Positions 18,083 through 27,120 of a DNA stretch of 64,000 bases are shown here, one piece after another; positions within the stretch are counted from its first letter, which is position 1; each line of letters starts with the position of its first letter. The stretch is taken from the NCBI GenBank assembly GCA_039180675.1, contig JBCDDC010000002.1, positions 159,600 through 223,599 of the forward strand, read 5' to 3'. Made by a program: the position numbers and the translations under genes. The notes beneath the pieces are model-generated. The model was not told where the DNA came from. It ran no database searches and saw nothing but the letters and a program-made list of their open reading frames with translations. The DNA comes from Thermohalobaculum sp039180675. GTDB taxonomy: Bacteria > Pseudomonadota > Alphaproteobacteria > Rhodobacterales > Rhodobacteraceae.

Positions 18083-18619
18083 CTAGTCGCCGTCGAATTC
18101 ACACAGTGTGTGCACTTCAATCCCCATATCCTTGAGACGCTTTTCTCCCCCCAGATCGGGTAAATTGACGACAAAGCTCGCGGCGACGATCTGGCCGCCC
18201 AACCGTTCCACTAGCTTGATGCCCGCAACCGCGGTTCCGCCGGTTGCGAGCAAGTCATCGATCAAAAGAACCCTGGCACCGGCCGTAAAAGCATCTTCGT
18301 GGATCTCAACAATCGCCTCGCCGTATTCGAGGCTATAGGCCTCCGCGAGGGTCGCGCCAGGCAGCTTGCCCTTCTTGCGGATCGGGATGAACGGCAGGTT
18401 CAGGCGATAGGCCGCAGCGCCCCCGAGGATGAAGCCGCGGGCGTCCATTGCGACGATCCCATCGACATGGTGGTCGAGATATGGAGCAATGATCCCGTCG
18501 ACCGCGCGGCCGAAACCGACCGGGTCGGAGAAGAGGGTCGTGACATCGCGGAATTGGACCCCGGCAACGGGAAAATCCGGGATCGTCCGGATATAGTCGG
18601 CGATGCTCTTGTCTTCCAT
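18083..18619 (-). CDS. apt: Adenine phosphoribosyltransferase
   Basis: A 178-residue purine-salvage enzyme that makes AMP from adenine and PRPP. The PRPP-binding signature RVLLIDDLLATGGTA is intact, and FRDVTTLFSDP is typical of APRT. ATG 18619 is chosen because GGGGGAG stands 5-6 nt upstream; an in-frame ATG 24 nt earlier lacks such a site. It is tail-to-tail with the CHASE2-PP2C gene, 7 bp apart. It complements the nucleoside operon by salvaging released adenine. Confidence 0.95.
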   Translation of the reverse strand: MEDKSIADYIRTIPDFPVAGVQFRDVTTLFSDPVGFGRAVDGIIAPYLDHHVDGIVAMDARGFILGGAAAYRLNLPFIPIRKKGKLPGATLAEAYSLEYGEAIVEIHEDAFTAGARVLLIDDLLATGGTAVAGIKLVERLGGQIVAASFVVNLPDLGGEKRLKDMGIEVHTLCEFDGD

Positions 18620-18951
18620 GGCGCTCCCCCTTGATCTCGTCACGGCCTTGTCCGGCGCGGACCCTAGACCGCAAATCCGGTGAGATCAAAGGGGAGATCG
18701 CCGCCCCCCGGGCGCAGGGTCGCGATATCTGCTGAGAGCCGGGCCGTAGAGGCGCTGTGGCATATAGGAAAGCCTCCCCTGCTCGTGGTCAGTCTGGCGC
18801 TCGAAAGGAAGCAGATGCTTTGCTGGGAAGCGCTTCATATCCGGTTCCTAACCATCTATCCGCCGCCAGTTTAAGTGATCCGAGCTGCAGCGATGGTGAG
18901 GATCGTCACATTGGTGAGAGAGATCAGCTGAAGGTTGGCTGCGCTTTTTGC
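18620..18951. other. 332-bp intergenic stretch without a supported gene
   Basis: Lies between the end of the 2-hydroxyacid dehydrogenase gene and the start of apt, both on the minus strand. It contains the apt ribosome binding site. Open frames here are under 100 codons with no recognisable product. A loose inverted repeat GTTGG/CCAAC surrounds the end of the dehydrogenase gene, but no convincing terminator is seen. Confidence 0.5.
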
Positions 18952-19896
18952 CTAAACCAACGGGGTCAACAGCGGCCTGCCCGAGAAGTGCGCCGCCATA
19001 TTGGCCACCAGCAGGTCCCCCATCTGAAATCGGGTCTTGTGGGTGGCTGAGCCCTGATGCGGGCTGAGGACCACGTTGTCGAGGTCGAAGAGCGCCTCGG
19101 GCACATGCGGCTCATCTTCAAAGACATCTAGTGCCGCACCGCCCAGGGCGCCCGAGGACAGGAGTTCGACCATGGCGGGTTCATCGATCAGCGTTCCGCG
19201 CCCGACATTGACGAGGAAACCGTCCGGCCCAAGCGCCTCCATCACTTGGCGCGAGACGATCCGATGGGTCTCCGCCGAGCCCGGGGCAATCACTACGAGC
19301 CAGTCGACGTCGCGTGCCATGTCCTCGAGCCGCTCATAGTAGGGGAAAGGCTGATGCGCCTGCTCGCGCCGCCCGTGGTAAACGACGCGCATCTTCATCG
19401 CCTGGCAGCGGGCAGCAATTTCCTTCCCGATCCGGCCCAGGCCGAGGATGCCGACGGTCCTCCCAGTCAACTCATGGGTCAGCCCGAACGCCTTGCCATG
19501 CCGCGCCCATTCGCCTTTCCTAACCCAGTGATCGGCCTGGGGCAGACGATGTGCGAGCGCAATCATCAGGCCGAGCGTGATCTCCGCCATGCAGTCGTTC
19601 AGAACATCCGGTGTTGTCGTCACCCGGATCCCGCGCGCCTGCACGGCCGGGATGTCTATTCCGTCATAACCGACGCCGAAGCTGGCGATCAGCTCGATCG
19701 CCGGGCAAGCGGCGAGGACATCCGCCGGAACGCCCGATGCACCATCCGTCGCGATCGCCCGAATGCGCGGGCCGACGTCTGACAGCAGAGCTGGCTTATC
19801 CTCGGCCTCCCAATAGCGATGGACCGTGTAGGCCTTCTCCAGCTCGTCCATGGCGGTTCTGAGCATGGGGCCTATCATGATGATTTCGGGCTTCAT
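18952..19896 (-). CDS. D-2-hydroxyacid dehydrogenase (glyoxylate/hydroxypyruvate reductase-like)
   Basis: A 314-residue NAD(P)-dependent dehydrogenase. The Rossmann motif GILGLGRIGKEIAARCQAM sits near residue 150. The catalytic Arg is in VNVGRGTLIDE, the Glu in DVFEDEPHVP and the His in LSPHQGSATH. Size and motifs match GhrB/glyoxylate reductases, which reduce 2-keto acids. It is the last gene of a minus-strand catabolic cluster (18952-24906), where it could act on a small keto acid product. The exact substrate is not decidable. Confidence 0.9.
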   Translation of the reverse strand: MKPEIIMIGPMLRTAMDELEKAYTVHRYWEAEDKPALLSDVGPRIRAIATDGASGVPADVLAACPAIELIASFGVGYDGIDIPAVQARGIRVTTTPDVLNDCMAEITLGLMIALAHRLPQADHWVRKGEWARHGKAFGLTHELTGRTVGILGLGRIGKEIAARCQAMKMRVVYHGRREQAHQPFPYYERLEDMARDVDWLVVIAPGSAETHRIVSRQVMEALGPDGFLVNVGRGTLIDEPAMVELLSSGALGGAALDVFEDEPHVPEALFDLDNVVLSPHQGSATHKTRFQMGDLLVANMAAHFSGRPLLTPLV

Positions 19897-19932
19897 TTCG
19901 GTCTCCGGTCTTTGGCGGGAAGCTTGGTGGGC

Positions 19933-20823
19933 CTAAGAGCTTTCGGAAAGCTGACGCTCGCGGAGCCATATGTAAAGCCCGCTCGCCATCACCACGGCGG
20001 CGCCGATCATCACCCAGATATCCGGAATGTCCGCAAAGAAGATCCAGCCCGACGCAACCATGAAGATGAGCTGCAGATAGACAAAGGGCGCCAGAACGGA
20101 CGCGGGCGCAAAGCGATGGCCGATGATCAGAAGCTGGTGGCCGAGCCAGCCGAAGAGGCCGATCAGGACAAAAGCCAGCCAGTCGATCCCCACTGGCCAT
20201 TGCCAGACCGGCGCCGCGAACGGAGCGAGGCAGAGCGTGGCCAGACCGGCGGCATAGAATTGCTGCACCTCGGTCGTGTCGCGCCCGGCGGCCTTGCGTG
20301 TCAGGACGAAGTAGATCGAGGCACAGGTTACGGCCCCGATCGAGAAGATCGCCGCCCAGTGCACATCGCCGAGACCAGGGCGCACGACAATCAGAACGCC
20401 CGCAAAGCCTACTCCAATCGCCGCCCATCGCCGCCAGCCGACCGTCTCACCCAGAACAGGGATCGAGAGCGCGCAGACGATCAGCGGCGCGGCAAAGAAG
20501 ATCGACATCGTGAGGCTGAGTGGCAGATACTGCAGCGCTGCGAAATTGAACGCGGTCGAGATCATGAGAGCGAACGCACGGGCGATGGTGATTGCGGGCG
20601 CCTTGCTTCTGGCCAGGCTCATTCCAAGCGCAGGGCCGGATATGGCAAGCACCAAGAGGAAGTGCCCGAGATAGCGCACGAAGACTGCCTCGGTCACCGG
20701 CATGCCCCGGGTCACCAGCCACTTCGCGCATGTGTCGATGCCCATGAAGCAGAAGAAGGCGCCGATCATCAGGGCAATGGCGACGAGACGGCGGTCTTCG
20801 ACCGGCTTGAGCTCTCCGCTCAA
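19933..20823 (-). CDS. DMT-superfamily (EamA) transporter
   Basis: A 296-residue integral membrane protein with about ten hydrophobic segments in two repeats, each an EamA domain (for example LMIGAFFCFMGIDTCAKWLV at the start of the first). The start overlaps the end of the PanE-like gene by 4 nt, so it is co-translated with the catabolic cluster. Such transporters carry small metabolites, and direction and substrate cannot be inferred. Confidence 0.88.
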   Translation of the reverse strand: MSGELKPVEDRRLVAIALMIGAFFCFMGIDTCAKWLVTRGMPVTEAVFVRYLGHFLLVLAISGPALGMSLARSKAPAITIARAFALMISTAFNFAALQYLPLSLTMSIFFAAPLIVCALSIPVLGETVGWRRWAAIGVGFAGVLIVVRPGLGDVHWAAIFSIGAVTCASIYFVLTRKAAGRDTTEVQQFYAAGLATLCLAPFAAPVWQWPVGIDWLAFVLIGLFGWLGHQLLIIGHRFAPASVLAPFVYLQLIFMVASGWIFFADIPDIWVMIGAAVVMASGLYIWLRERQLSESS

Positions 20824-21737
20824 AAGGCGGCTTCCCTTGCGCGGACGATCTCAGCCGCCGTCGTGTTCATCGGGCAGAGAACGCCAACCTTCGCGCCCTC
20901 GACCGGGACGCGCCCGTTGAGTGCGTCAATCTCGGAAGGCCGGCCTGCGAGATTGTCGAGCAGCATCGAGGGACGGCCGTTCCACACCTTCTCGGCAAAC
21001 GCCTCGAGATAGGGGATCGGTTCGTCGAAGGTCAGGTTAATCTTCTGCGCCCGTGCGACCTCATAGGCCTCGGTCCCGCAACCCAGGCAGAAGGCGCGCG
21101 TGCCAGGCTCCGACATCATCTCGCCGATTGTCCTGTTGAAGACCGTGCAGGGGGCGGAGAATGAGACGTTGCAGATGAACTTCTCCCAGATCATCTGGTC
21201 GGTGTCCGGATATCCCTCCGCCTGAAATCCTGCCGAGCGCCAGACCTCGACGACGTTGGCCAACCGCTCGGTCTCGCCGCCCTGCAGCTCCCCAACGCGG
21301 ATCAGGTTCATGTTGTTGTGGTGGATATGGCCTGGGCCCTTGACCGAGGCGCCGAAGGCTTGCGCGATCCCCAACATGATCCGGCCCGGCTCCATGACGG
21401 CCGATAACCGCTCACCTGCGCCAAGGCCATTCTGGATGGTGAGCACCGGTGTCTCAGGGCCGAGGAGCGGCCCCATTTTCTCTGCTGCAGGGGCGACGCC
21501 AGCAGCCTTGGTCGCCAGCACGACCAGATCGCAGGGACCTGCCTCGGTTGGATCGGTCGTCGCGTTGATCCCGCTGATCACCCTGTCCCCGCTGAAGCCT
21601 TCGAGCCGCATGCCGCTTTTGATTGAATCGACGTGCTCGGGCCAGACATCGATCGCCCAGACCTCGTGGCCCGCTTCGGCGAAAAGGCCCGCGTACACCC
21701 CGCCCATAGCGCCGACCCCGACAACTGCGATTTTCAT
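20820..21737 (-). CDS. Ketopantoate reductase-like (PanE/ApbA family) protein
   Basis: A 305-residue NADPH-dependent reductase of the ApbA/PanE fold. The Rossmann motif GVGAMGGVYAGLFAEAGHEV is at the N-terminus and LTIQNGLGAGE is the conserved nucleotide/substrate loop. The C-terminal domain contains WEKFICNVSFSA, which provides the catalytic lysine region. Lying between HAD and transporter genes with 4-nt overlaps, it probably serves 2-keto acid reduction in this pathway rather than pantothenate synthesis, but that is inference. Confidence 0.85.
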   Translation of the reverse strand: MKIAVVGVGAMGGVYAGLFAEAGHEVWAIDVWPEHVDSIKSGMRLEGFSGDRVISGINATTDPTEAGPCDLVVLATKAAGVAPAAEKMGPLLGPETPVLTIQNGLGAGERLSAVMEPGRIMLGIAQAFGASVKGPGHIHHNNMNLIRVGELQGGETERLANVVEVWRSAGFQAEGYPDTDQMIWEKFICNVSFSAPCTVFNRTIGEMMSEPGTRAFCLGCGTEAYEVARAQKINLTFDEPIPYLEAFAEKVWNGRPSMLLDNLAGRPSEIDALNGRVPVEGAKVGVLCPMNTTAAEIVRAREAAF

Positions 21738-22402
21738 GCGGCCTCCTCCAAACCGATCAGCGCGGGCAGCCGGGTCATATTGTCGAAAACCTCGGCACCG
21801 AGAGCTGTCATCTCTTGGATCGGTCCGTTAGAGGCTCCGATATAGGCCAACGTGCGCATGCCGGCAGCGATCGCCGCCCTGACCCCGGTTCTGCTGTCTT
21901 CGATCACCACGCAGTTCGAGGGAGAGCAGCCCATCTGCGCAGCGGCGTGGAGGACGAGATCTGGTGCCGGTTTGCCGCGTTCGACGCTGTCTGAGGTGAA
22001 AAGGACGTCCTGCAGTCGATCCAGCAGACCAGCGGAGCCGAGCGAGCTGTGCATCTTCGCAATGCTGCCTGAGGACGCGACGCATAGCGGGATGCCCGCG
22101 GTGTCGATCCGGGAGATGGCTGCTTTCACTCCAGAAATCGCCGCCACACCGTGCTCTCGAAAGGCCTCAATCGTCGCGTCGCGCACCATTGCCGTCCAGT
22201 CCGGTCCGAGGCTGCGTCCGATTTCGGCCTCCACCTCTTCCTGCACCGACTTCATGGACTTGCCGAGGAAGCGAGCCATGCTGCCCGCAACGTCGATCTC
22301 CATCCCTTCGCGCTGCAGGATCTCAGCCATCACAGCATTTGATGTCGGCTCGGTATCAACCAGGACCCCGTCGCAATCAAAGATGACGAGGCCCGGCCTC
22401 AC
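21734..22402 (-). CDS. HAD-family hydrolase (beta-phosphoglucomutase-like)
   Basis: A 222-residue haloacid-dehalogenase hydrolase. Motif I is FDCDGVLVDTE with nucleophile D9 and acid/base D11; motif II is CVASSG and motif III/IV is GKPAPDLVLHAAAQMG followed by VIEDSRTGVRAA. The cap-domain layout fits the phosphatase/phosphoglucomutase subgroup. Coupled by 4 nt to both neighbours. It probably removes or moves a phosphate on a sugar-type intermediate. Confidence 0.88.
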   Translation of the reverse strand: MRPGLVIFDCDGVLVDTEPTSNAVMAEILQREGMEIDVAGSMARFLGKSMKSVQEEVEAEIGRSLGPDWTAMVRDATIEAFREHGVAAISGVKAAISRIDTAGIPLCVASSGSIAKMHSSLGSAGLLDRLQDVLFTSDSVERGKPAPDLVLHAAAQMGCSPSNCVVIEDSRTGVRAAIAAGMRTLAYIGASNGPIQEMTALGAEVFDNMTRLPALIGLEEAA

Positions 22403-23238
22403 ATCTCCACCACTTTGAGGCGCTGCTCACCCAGTCCTTTGATGCCGAGCTCCATCACATCGCCGTTCCTCAGGAAGACTTGCGGCCGCATTCCCATGCC
22501 GACACCAGGTGGTGTGCCGGTCGGGATCACGTCGCCCGGCTGCAGGCTCATGAAGCGCGAAATGTAGCTGACCACGAACGCGGGCTTGAAGATGAAGGTC
22601 TTCGTGTTCCCGGTCTGACGGCGGGTGCCGGAGACATCGAGCCACATGTCGAGATCGTTTACATCGCCGATCTCGTCCTTGGTCACCATCCAGGGACCGA
22701 GCGGGCCGAAGGTGTCGTGGCTCTTGCCCTTCATCCACTGACCGCCATGGTTGATCTGAAAGTCCCGCTCCGAGACGTCGTTGAATACGGCGAACCCGGC
22801 GACGTGGTCCATCGCGGTCTCTTCGGAGACATTCTTGGTCTCGGAACCAATCACGATGGCGAGCTCCACCTCCCAGTCCAGCATGGTGGAGCCACGGGGC
22901 ATCTCGATATCGTCATACGGCCCGCAGACCGAGGAGACCGCTTTTCCAAAGAGGACGGGCTCCTCCGGGATCGGATTGCCGGTCTCCGTCGCGTGGTCGC
23001 GATAGTTCAGGCCAACGCAGGCGAGCTTGCCGACATTCCCGACGCATGGTCCGATCCGGGGGTCTCCTTCGACTAGAGGCAGGGATGCAGGATCAATCGC
23101 ACCGAGGCTCGCAAGGCTTCCTGGCGCCAGCGCAGCCCCATCGATATCGTCGACGTGAGCCGAGAGATCGCGGATCGCCGAGCCGTCCCAAAGCCCCGGT
23201 TTCTCAGCCCCCTCGTCGCCATAGCGTAGAAGTTTCAT
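22399..23238 (-). CDS. FAH-family hydrolase, probable 2,4-diketo-3-deoxy-L-sugar-acid hydrolase
   Basis: A 279-residue fumarylacetoacetase-fold enzyme. Blocks VGLNYRDHATETGNPIPEEP, the metal site DWEVELAIVIG (E-x-E), GFAVFNDVSERDFQ and PTGTPPGVGMGMRP are intact. This pattern closely matches my recollection of LRA6-type hydrolases that cleave 2,4-diketo-3-deoxy-L-rhamnonate or -fuconate to pyruvate plus lactate. The SDR gene upstream resembles the dehydrogenase of the preceding step. The substrate is therefore inferred, and ureidoglycolate lyase-like annotation would be the alternative. Confidence 0.85.
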   Translation of the reverse strand: MKLLRYGDEGAEKPGLWDGSAIRDLSAHVDDIDGAALAPGSLASLGAIDPASLPLVEGDPRIGPCVGNVGKLACVGLNYRDHATETGNPIPEEPVLFGKAVSSVCGPYDDIEMPRGSTMLDWEVELAIVIGSETKNVSEETAMDHVAGFAVFNDVSERDFQINHGGQWMKGKSHDTFGPLGPWMVTKDEIGDVNDLDMWLDVSGTRRQTGNTKTFIFKPAFVVSYISRFMSLQPGDVIPTGTPPGVGMGMRPQVFLRNGDVMELGIKGLGEQRLKVVEM

Positions 23239-23404
23239 TTTTGCCTCCTCCCAGCCCTTAAGCCGCTTTGCGGTCGTTCAATGGAATGTCGTATCTCTGA
23301 GCGCGCAGGCTGCCCAGCCCGCCGATTTCGTTGGAGCATTTTGGGGTCGCGCCGCTTTCGGCATTGACCGGTGTTCGGGTCCGATCACGGTAGGGTCGAC
23401 GATC

Positions 23405-24178
23405 TCAGTCAATCGAGAGCTCCACAGCCTGATCAGCGATCTGATACTGGGTTTTGACTGGGCCTTTTGGATACCTGGTCTTTATGACGGAGCCGGTAAT
23501 TACGATCTCGCCGGCCCGGATTGAGAGGCCCTGACCGGCAATGAGGTTCGCGATCCAAACAAGCGACCCGATCGGGTCGGCATCGCCAGCCACCGCCTTG
23601 GCCGGGTCTTCGGCTGTCCACTCCAATCGACAGGGCAGGCTGTCGATATCGAGCTTGTGCCAGTCCTCGATCGGGTCCCCGATGATGACCCCGGCACACC
23701 ACGCATTGTCGGCGATCATCGTGCGGGCGTCGAGGATCGAGTAGTCCGCGTCCCGGTCGATGATCAGTTCGAAAGCGGGGCGGATGCAGGCGATATGCGG
23801 GCGGATGCTGTCACGGTCGAGGCCAGGGCGGCTGATCGTGCGTTCTATCTCGATGGCGAGTTCGAACTCGACGCCGAGCCCATGATAATCGGCAAGGCTG
23901 ATCTTCGCCGGGCTCTCCATGATCTCGCCTTTGAAGATCCCACCCGCGATCGGATGATCAACCCCGCAAAGCTCCTGCTGCACCTTTGAAGCAAGTGCGA
24001 TTTTGCGCCCACCCAGAATGCCACGCCCCTCTCGGGCATGGATGTCATGGAGTTCGCTTTGCACAGCGTAAGCCTCGTCGATGTCGCGCGGCATGAAATC
24101 CCCGGTGAGCTGGCGATATGTCCGGCCCGCGCGGTGCTGGCCGATGATCTCCCAGGCGATTTGCTCTGCGCGTTCCAT
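23405..24178 (-). CDS. 2-keto-4-pentenoate hydratase-like (FAH superfamily) protein
   Basis: A 257-residue member of the hydratase/decarboxylase branch of the FAH superfamily. Features are SELHDIHAREGRGILGGRKI, the metal site GVEFELAIEIER and the GSLVWIANLIAGQG region. Such enzymes hydrate 2-hydroxy-2,4-dienoates in aromatic meta-cleavage, or act on other 2-keto acids. Its stop lies 166 bp from the next gene while its start overlaps the SDR gene stop by one base. No ring-cleavage genes are nearby, so a non-aromatic substrate is likely. Confidence 0.82.
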   Translation of the reverse strand: MERAEQIAWEIIGQHRAGRTYRQLTGDFMPRDIDEAYAVQSELHDIHAREGRGILGGRKIALASKVQQELCGVDHPIAGGIFKGEIMESPAKISLADYHGLGVEFELAIEIERTISRPGLDRDSIRPHIACIRPAFELIIDRDADYSILDARTMIADNAWCAGVIIGDPIEDWHKLDIDSLPCRLEWTAEDPAKAVAGDADPIGSLVWIANLIAGQGLSIRAGEIVITGSVIKTRYPKGPVKTQYQIADQAVELSID

Positions 24179-24906
24179 CAGGCCGCGCTCCAGCCGCCGT
24201 CAATGATATGCGTCTGTCCGGTGACGAACGCGCTTTCGTCGGAGGCGAGCCAGACTGCGAGATGCGCAATCTCCTCCGCCTGGGCGATCCGGCCCATGGG
24301 CTGGCGCGCGATAAAGGCCTTGCGCGCCGCCTCGTAATCGCCGGTCGCGCGCAGGCGCTGTTCGAGCGACGGGCTCTCCACCGTGCCGGGGCAGATCGCG
24401 TTCACCCGAATGCCCTTGGTGACATAGTCGACGGCAACCGATTTCGTGAGGCCTATGACGGCGGCTTTCGACGCACCGTAGATGCACCGGTTCGGGGCGC
24501 CGATCACGGATGAGACGGCCGACGACATATTGATGATCGATCCGCCTCCCCGCTCGATCATGCCTGGGAGGGCGATCTGCATCGACTTCCACATCGCGCG
24601 CGCGTTGAGATTGAAGGCAAAGTCCCATTCGTCATCCGTGCTTTGCAAAAGCGTGCCGCTGTGAACGAAGCCTGCGCAGTTGAAGAGGATATTGGGGCTA
24701 GCCTTCGAAATCCCGTCAGCCAGCGCCTGATCGTCGAGGACATCGAGTGGTGAGGTGGTCACACCCTCTGGCAGATTGCTCAGCAGGCTTTCATCGATAT
24801 CGGTGGCGAAGACCTGCGCACCCTCGGCGTGAAAGGCGAGCGCGGTGGCCCGGCCAATGCCTTGACCTGCCGCAGTGATGAGCGCGCGTTTGCCCTGAAG
24901 TCGCAT
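24178..24906 (-). CDS. SDR-family dehydrogenase, probable 2-keto-3-deoxy-L-fuconate/rhamnonate dehydrogenase type
   Basis: A 242-residue short-chain dehydrogenase. The NAD site is TAAGQGIGRATALAF, the active-site Ser is in NMSSAVSSVIG, and Y-x-x-x-K is in CIYGASKAAVIGLTKS. The opening RLQGKRALITAAGQGIG and the FATDIDESLL segment resemble the group that includes 2-keto-3-deoxy-L-fuconate dehydrogenase and mammalian BDH2. ATG 24906 is preceded by GGGGGG at good spacing; a longer start 36 nt earlier has none. Paired with the FAH hydrolase it suggests the end of a non-phosphorylated deoxysugar pathway. Confidence 0.86.
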   Translation of the reverse strand: MRLQGKRALITAAGQGIGRATALAFHAEGAQVFATDIDESLLSNLPEGVTTSPLDVLDDQALADGISKASPNILFNCAGFVHSGTLLQSTDDEWDFAFNLNARAMWKSMQIALPGMIERGGGSIINMSSAVSSVIGAPNRCIYGASKAAVIGLTKSVAVDYVTKGIRVNAICPGTVESPSLEQRLRATGDYEAARKAFIARQPMGRIAQAEEIAHLAVWLASDESAFVTGQTHIIDGGWSAA

Positions 24907-24967
24907 GATCCCCCCTGAAGGCTGTCTGTCGCCATTACCCACAATGCCGGGCGGATTGGCAATGGGC

Positions 24968-25822
24968 TCATTCGGATTTCATGAGTTTTGCAAGCTCATC
25001 CCCCTGGCCGCCCGCGCTCAGCCTCGGGTGGAGTTCCAGCACGAGGCGCCGGAGTAGCGGCGGATCTGAGAGGCTGCGCATGGCGACGACGCCGGCGCCG
25101 TAGCGCTCGACGTCGGGCTTGGGCAGTGCTGTGAAGCCAAGGCCCGCGCACACGCATTCCATCACGGCCTCGACGCTGTCGATCACGATGACCTCCTTCG
25201 CTGCCTGCCCGGCCCGGGTCAGGTGGGCATCTATCAGGCTGCCGATCCCGGTTGCCGGAATGAACTGGATGAAGGGCAGTTCTTCCAGGCACCGCTCTAT
25301 AGGGCTGCGTTCGTGATCGGCGGGGAGGGCCCAGACGATTTCCTCCTCGGCGATAACCGTCTGGTCTTCGGCATCGACACTGCCGGTTACCACGGCGGCA
25401 TCGAGTTCGCCTGCGTTCACTCGGTGCGTGAGGTCGTCCGAAAGCCCGGTCGTCATCTCGAACCTCGCGTTCGGGTGGGCCTGGCGGGCGCGGAGCAGCA
25501 TCGCCGGTGCGACCCTCACCGATGCCGTGGGAACGAAGCCGATGTGATAGATCCCGCTCAATCGCCCTGGCCGCGCGACAAGTGCGGTCATGGTCTCCTC
25601 GGCCGAAAGCACGTCGCGCGCGGCAAGCTCGACCTCGCGCCCGAGCGGCGTGAGCTGTGGCGGGCGGGTGGATCGGTCGAACAGGCTCACGCCGAGCGTT
25701 TGTTCAAGGGTTTTCATCTGCATGCTGACCGCACTCAGGGTCATGTTCAGCTCATTTGCTGCGCGCTGGAACGATCCTGTCCGGGCAATTGTAACCAGCG
25801 TTGCAAGGGGGCGATTCAGCAT
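24968..25822 (-). CDS. LysR-family transcriptional regulator
   Basis: A 284-residue regulator with an N-terminal winged helix-turn-helix (LATLVTIARTGSFQRAANEL, then SAVSMQMKTLEQTLGVSLFD) and a C-terminal periplasmic-binding-like effector domain. ATG 25822 begins the conserved HTH. An earlier in-frame start would add up to 29 residues of unusual sequence overlapping the promoter region. It is 61 bp upstream of the SDR gene and divergent from the acyl-CoA dehydrogenase, so it may control either or both. Confidence 0.9.
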   Translation of the reverse strand: MLNRPLATLVTIARTGSFQRAANELNMTLSAVSMQMKTLEQTLGVSLFDRSTRPPQLTPLGREVELAARDVLSAEETMTALVARPGRLSGIYHIGFVPTASVRVAPAMLLRARQAHPNARFEMTTGLSDDLTHRVNAGELDAAVVTGSVDAEDQTVIAEEEIVWALPADHERSPIERCLEELPFIQFIPATGIGSLIDAHLTRAGQAAKEVIVIDSVEAVMECVCAGLGFTALPKPDVERYGAGVVAMRSLSDPPLLRRLVLELHPRLSAGGQGDELAKLMKSE

Positions 25823-25896
25823 AAATTCAGACTTCCTTGATTTATTCTCCATTCTTATTTGCTTGTTTCGAAAGATCCAGCCTCCATACTGCGCCA
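25823..25896. promoter_or_regulatory. A/T-rich divergent control region, LysR gene / acyl-CoA dehydrogenase
   Basis: The 74-bp gap between the divergent LysR and acyl-CoA dehydrogenase genes is markedly richer in A/T than its surroundings. It must hold both promoters and probably the LysR binding site, since LysR-type regulators usually act on the divergent gene. No single box can be assigned with confidence. Confidence 0.4.
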
Positions 25897-27120
25897 ATGG
25901 GAAGCACACAAAATCGTGATGACCTCGTGATCGCCGCTCGCGATCTTGCCGAGACCCGGTTCGCTGCGCGCGCGGCGCATTGGGATCAGGAGCGCGTCTA
26001 TTGCTGGGAGAACGTCCGCGATCTCGCCGAAGCCGGGTTAATGGGGATGACCATCCCGACCGCGTACGGAGGAAAAGGCGCGGGCTGGCTTGATGTCGTC
26101 CGCGTCGTCGAGGAGATCGCCAAGCATTGCACTCTGACCGCCCGGATTGTGGTTGAGGGCAATATGGGCGGCATCAGCGCGGTCATGGCCTATGGAACCG
26201 AGACGCAGAAGCGGTTTTGTGCTCCCATCGTTCTCGCGGGTGACAAGCCGGCGATCTGCATCACCGAGCCGGATGCGGGTAGCGCTGCGACCGAGATGCG
26301 CACTACCGCCCGGCGCAAGGGCGATCGGTATATCCTGAACGGATCGAAGCACTGGATCACAGGGGGAGGCATCTCCCAACTCTACGTGATCTTTGCGCGC
26401 GTGATCGACAGTTCGGGAAATGAAGAGGGGATCGGTGCGTTCCTGCTTCATGTCGATCCTGAGAAGCCAATGCCGAACGGTTTCGAGATCGTCCGGCATG
26501 AGCGCACGATGGGCCTCTGCGGCATGCCGGAGGCAGAGCTCGCCTTCACCGATCTGGAGATCGCGGAGGACATGGTTCTGATGCCGCCATCAGGCTTCGC
26601 GCGCGGTTTTGCCGATCTCATGAACGCCTATAACAGCCAGCGGGTCGGCGCGGGCACGGTGGCGCTCGGCGTCGCCGCCGGTGCGATGGAACATGCCAAG
26701 CGGTACCTTTTGGAGCGGCACCAGTTCGGCCGCCCGATTGCCGAATTCCAGGGCCTGCAATGGATGCTGGCCGATATGGATACTCAGATCCACGCCGCGC
26801 GGCTGATGCTGCATGACGCAGCCCAATGCGGCGGGCAGTTCCCGGACCCGGCCAAAGCGGCCCGTGCCAAGCTTTTCGCGTCCGAGATGGCGATCAAAGT
26901 CGTGTCCGATGCGCTCCAGATGTTCGGCGCGAGGGGTTATGGCTCGGAGGAACCACTCGAGCGGATGTATCGCGATGTGCGCATGTTCACGATCGGCGGC
27001 GGCACGGCGCAGGTTCTGCGCAATCAGATTGCGGGATCCGCGCTTGGTATGAAGACACCGCAGACCCGCGATGGCTACAGCCGCCTCGCGGAGCCTGCGA
27101 TCCACCTCGCGGCGGAGTAA
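25897..27120 (+). CDS. Acyl-CoA dehydrogenase
   Basis: A 407-residue flavin-dependent acyl-CoA dehydrogenase. CITEPDAGSAATEMRTTA and the NGSKHWITGGG segment form the FAD/substrate region, and QFGRPIAEFQGLQWMLADMD plus the C-terminal QMFGARGYGSEEPLERMYRD and FTIGGGTAQVLRNQIA are family signatures. It oxidises an acyl-CoA at the alpha-beta bond and passes electrons to ETF. ATG 25897 starts the domain; an in-frame start 60 nt earlier would run into the LysR promoter. Its stop directly abuts the stop of the convergent oxidoreductase gene. Confidence 0.93.
   Translation: MGSTQNRDDLVIAARDLAETRFAARAAHWDQERVYCWENVRDLAEAGLMGMTIPTAYGGKGAGWLDVVRVVEEIAKHCTLTARIVVEGNMGGISAVMAYGTETQKRFCAPIVLAGDKPAICITEPDAGSAATEMRTTARRKGDRYILNGSKHWITGGGISQLYVIFARVIDSSGNEEGIGAFLLHVDPEKPMPNGFEIVRHERTMGLCGMPEAELAFTDLEIAEDMVLMPPSGFARGFADLMNAYNSQRVGAGTVALGVAAGAMEHAKRYLLERHQFGRPIAEFQGLQWMLADMDTQIHAARLMLHDAAQCGGQFPDPAKAARAKLFASEMAIKVVSDALQMFGARGYGSEEPLERMYRDVRMFTIGGGTAQVLRNQIAGSALGMKTPQTRDGYSRLAEPAIHLAAE

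Noticed and set aside
18680..18874. 64-codon open frame in the gap before apt
   Set aside because: No ribosome binding site, no recognisable product, and located where only a regulatory gap is expected.
19819..21012. Plus-strand open frame of 397 codons
   Set aside because: Antisense to the EamA transporter and PanE-like genes; composition (Glu/Asp/Arg/His-rich) is that of a GC-rich shadow frame.
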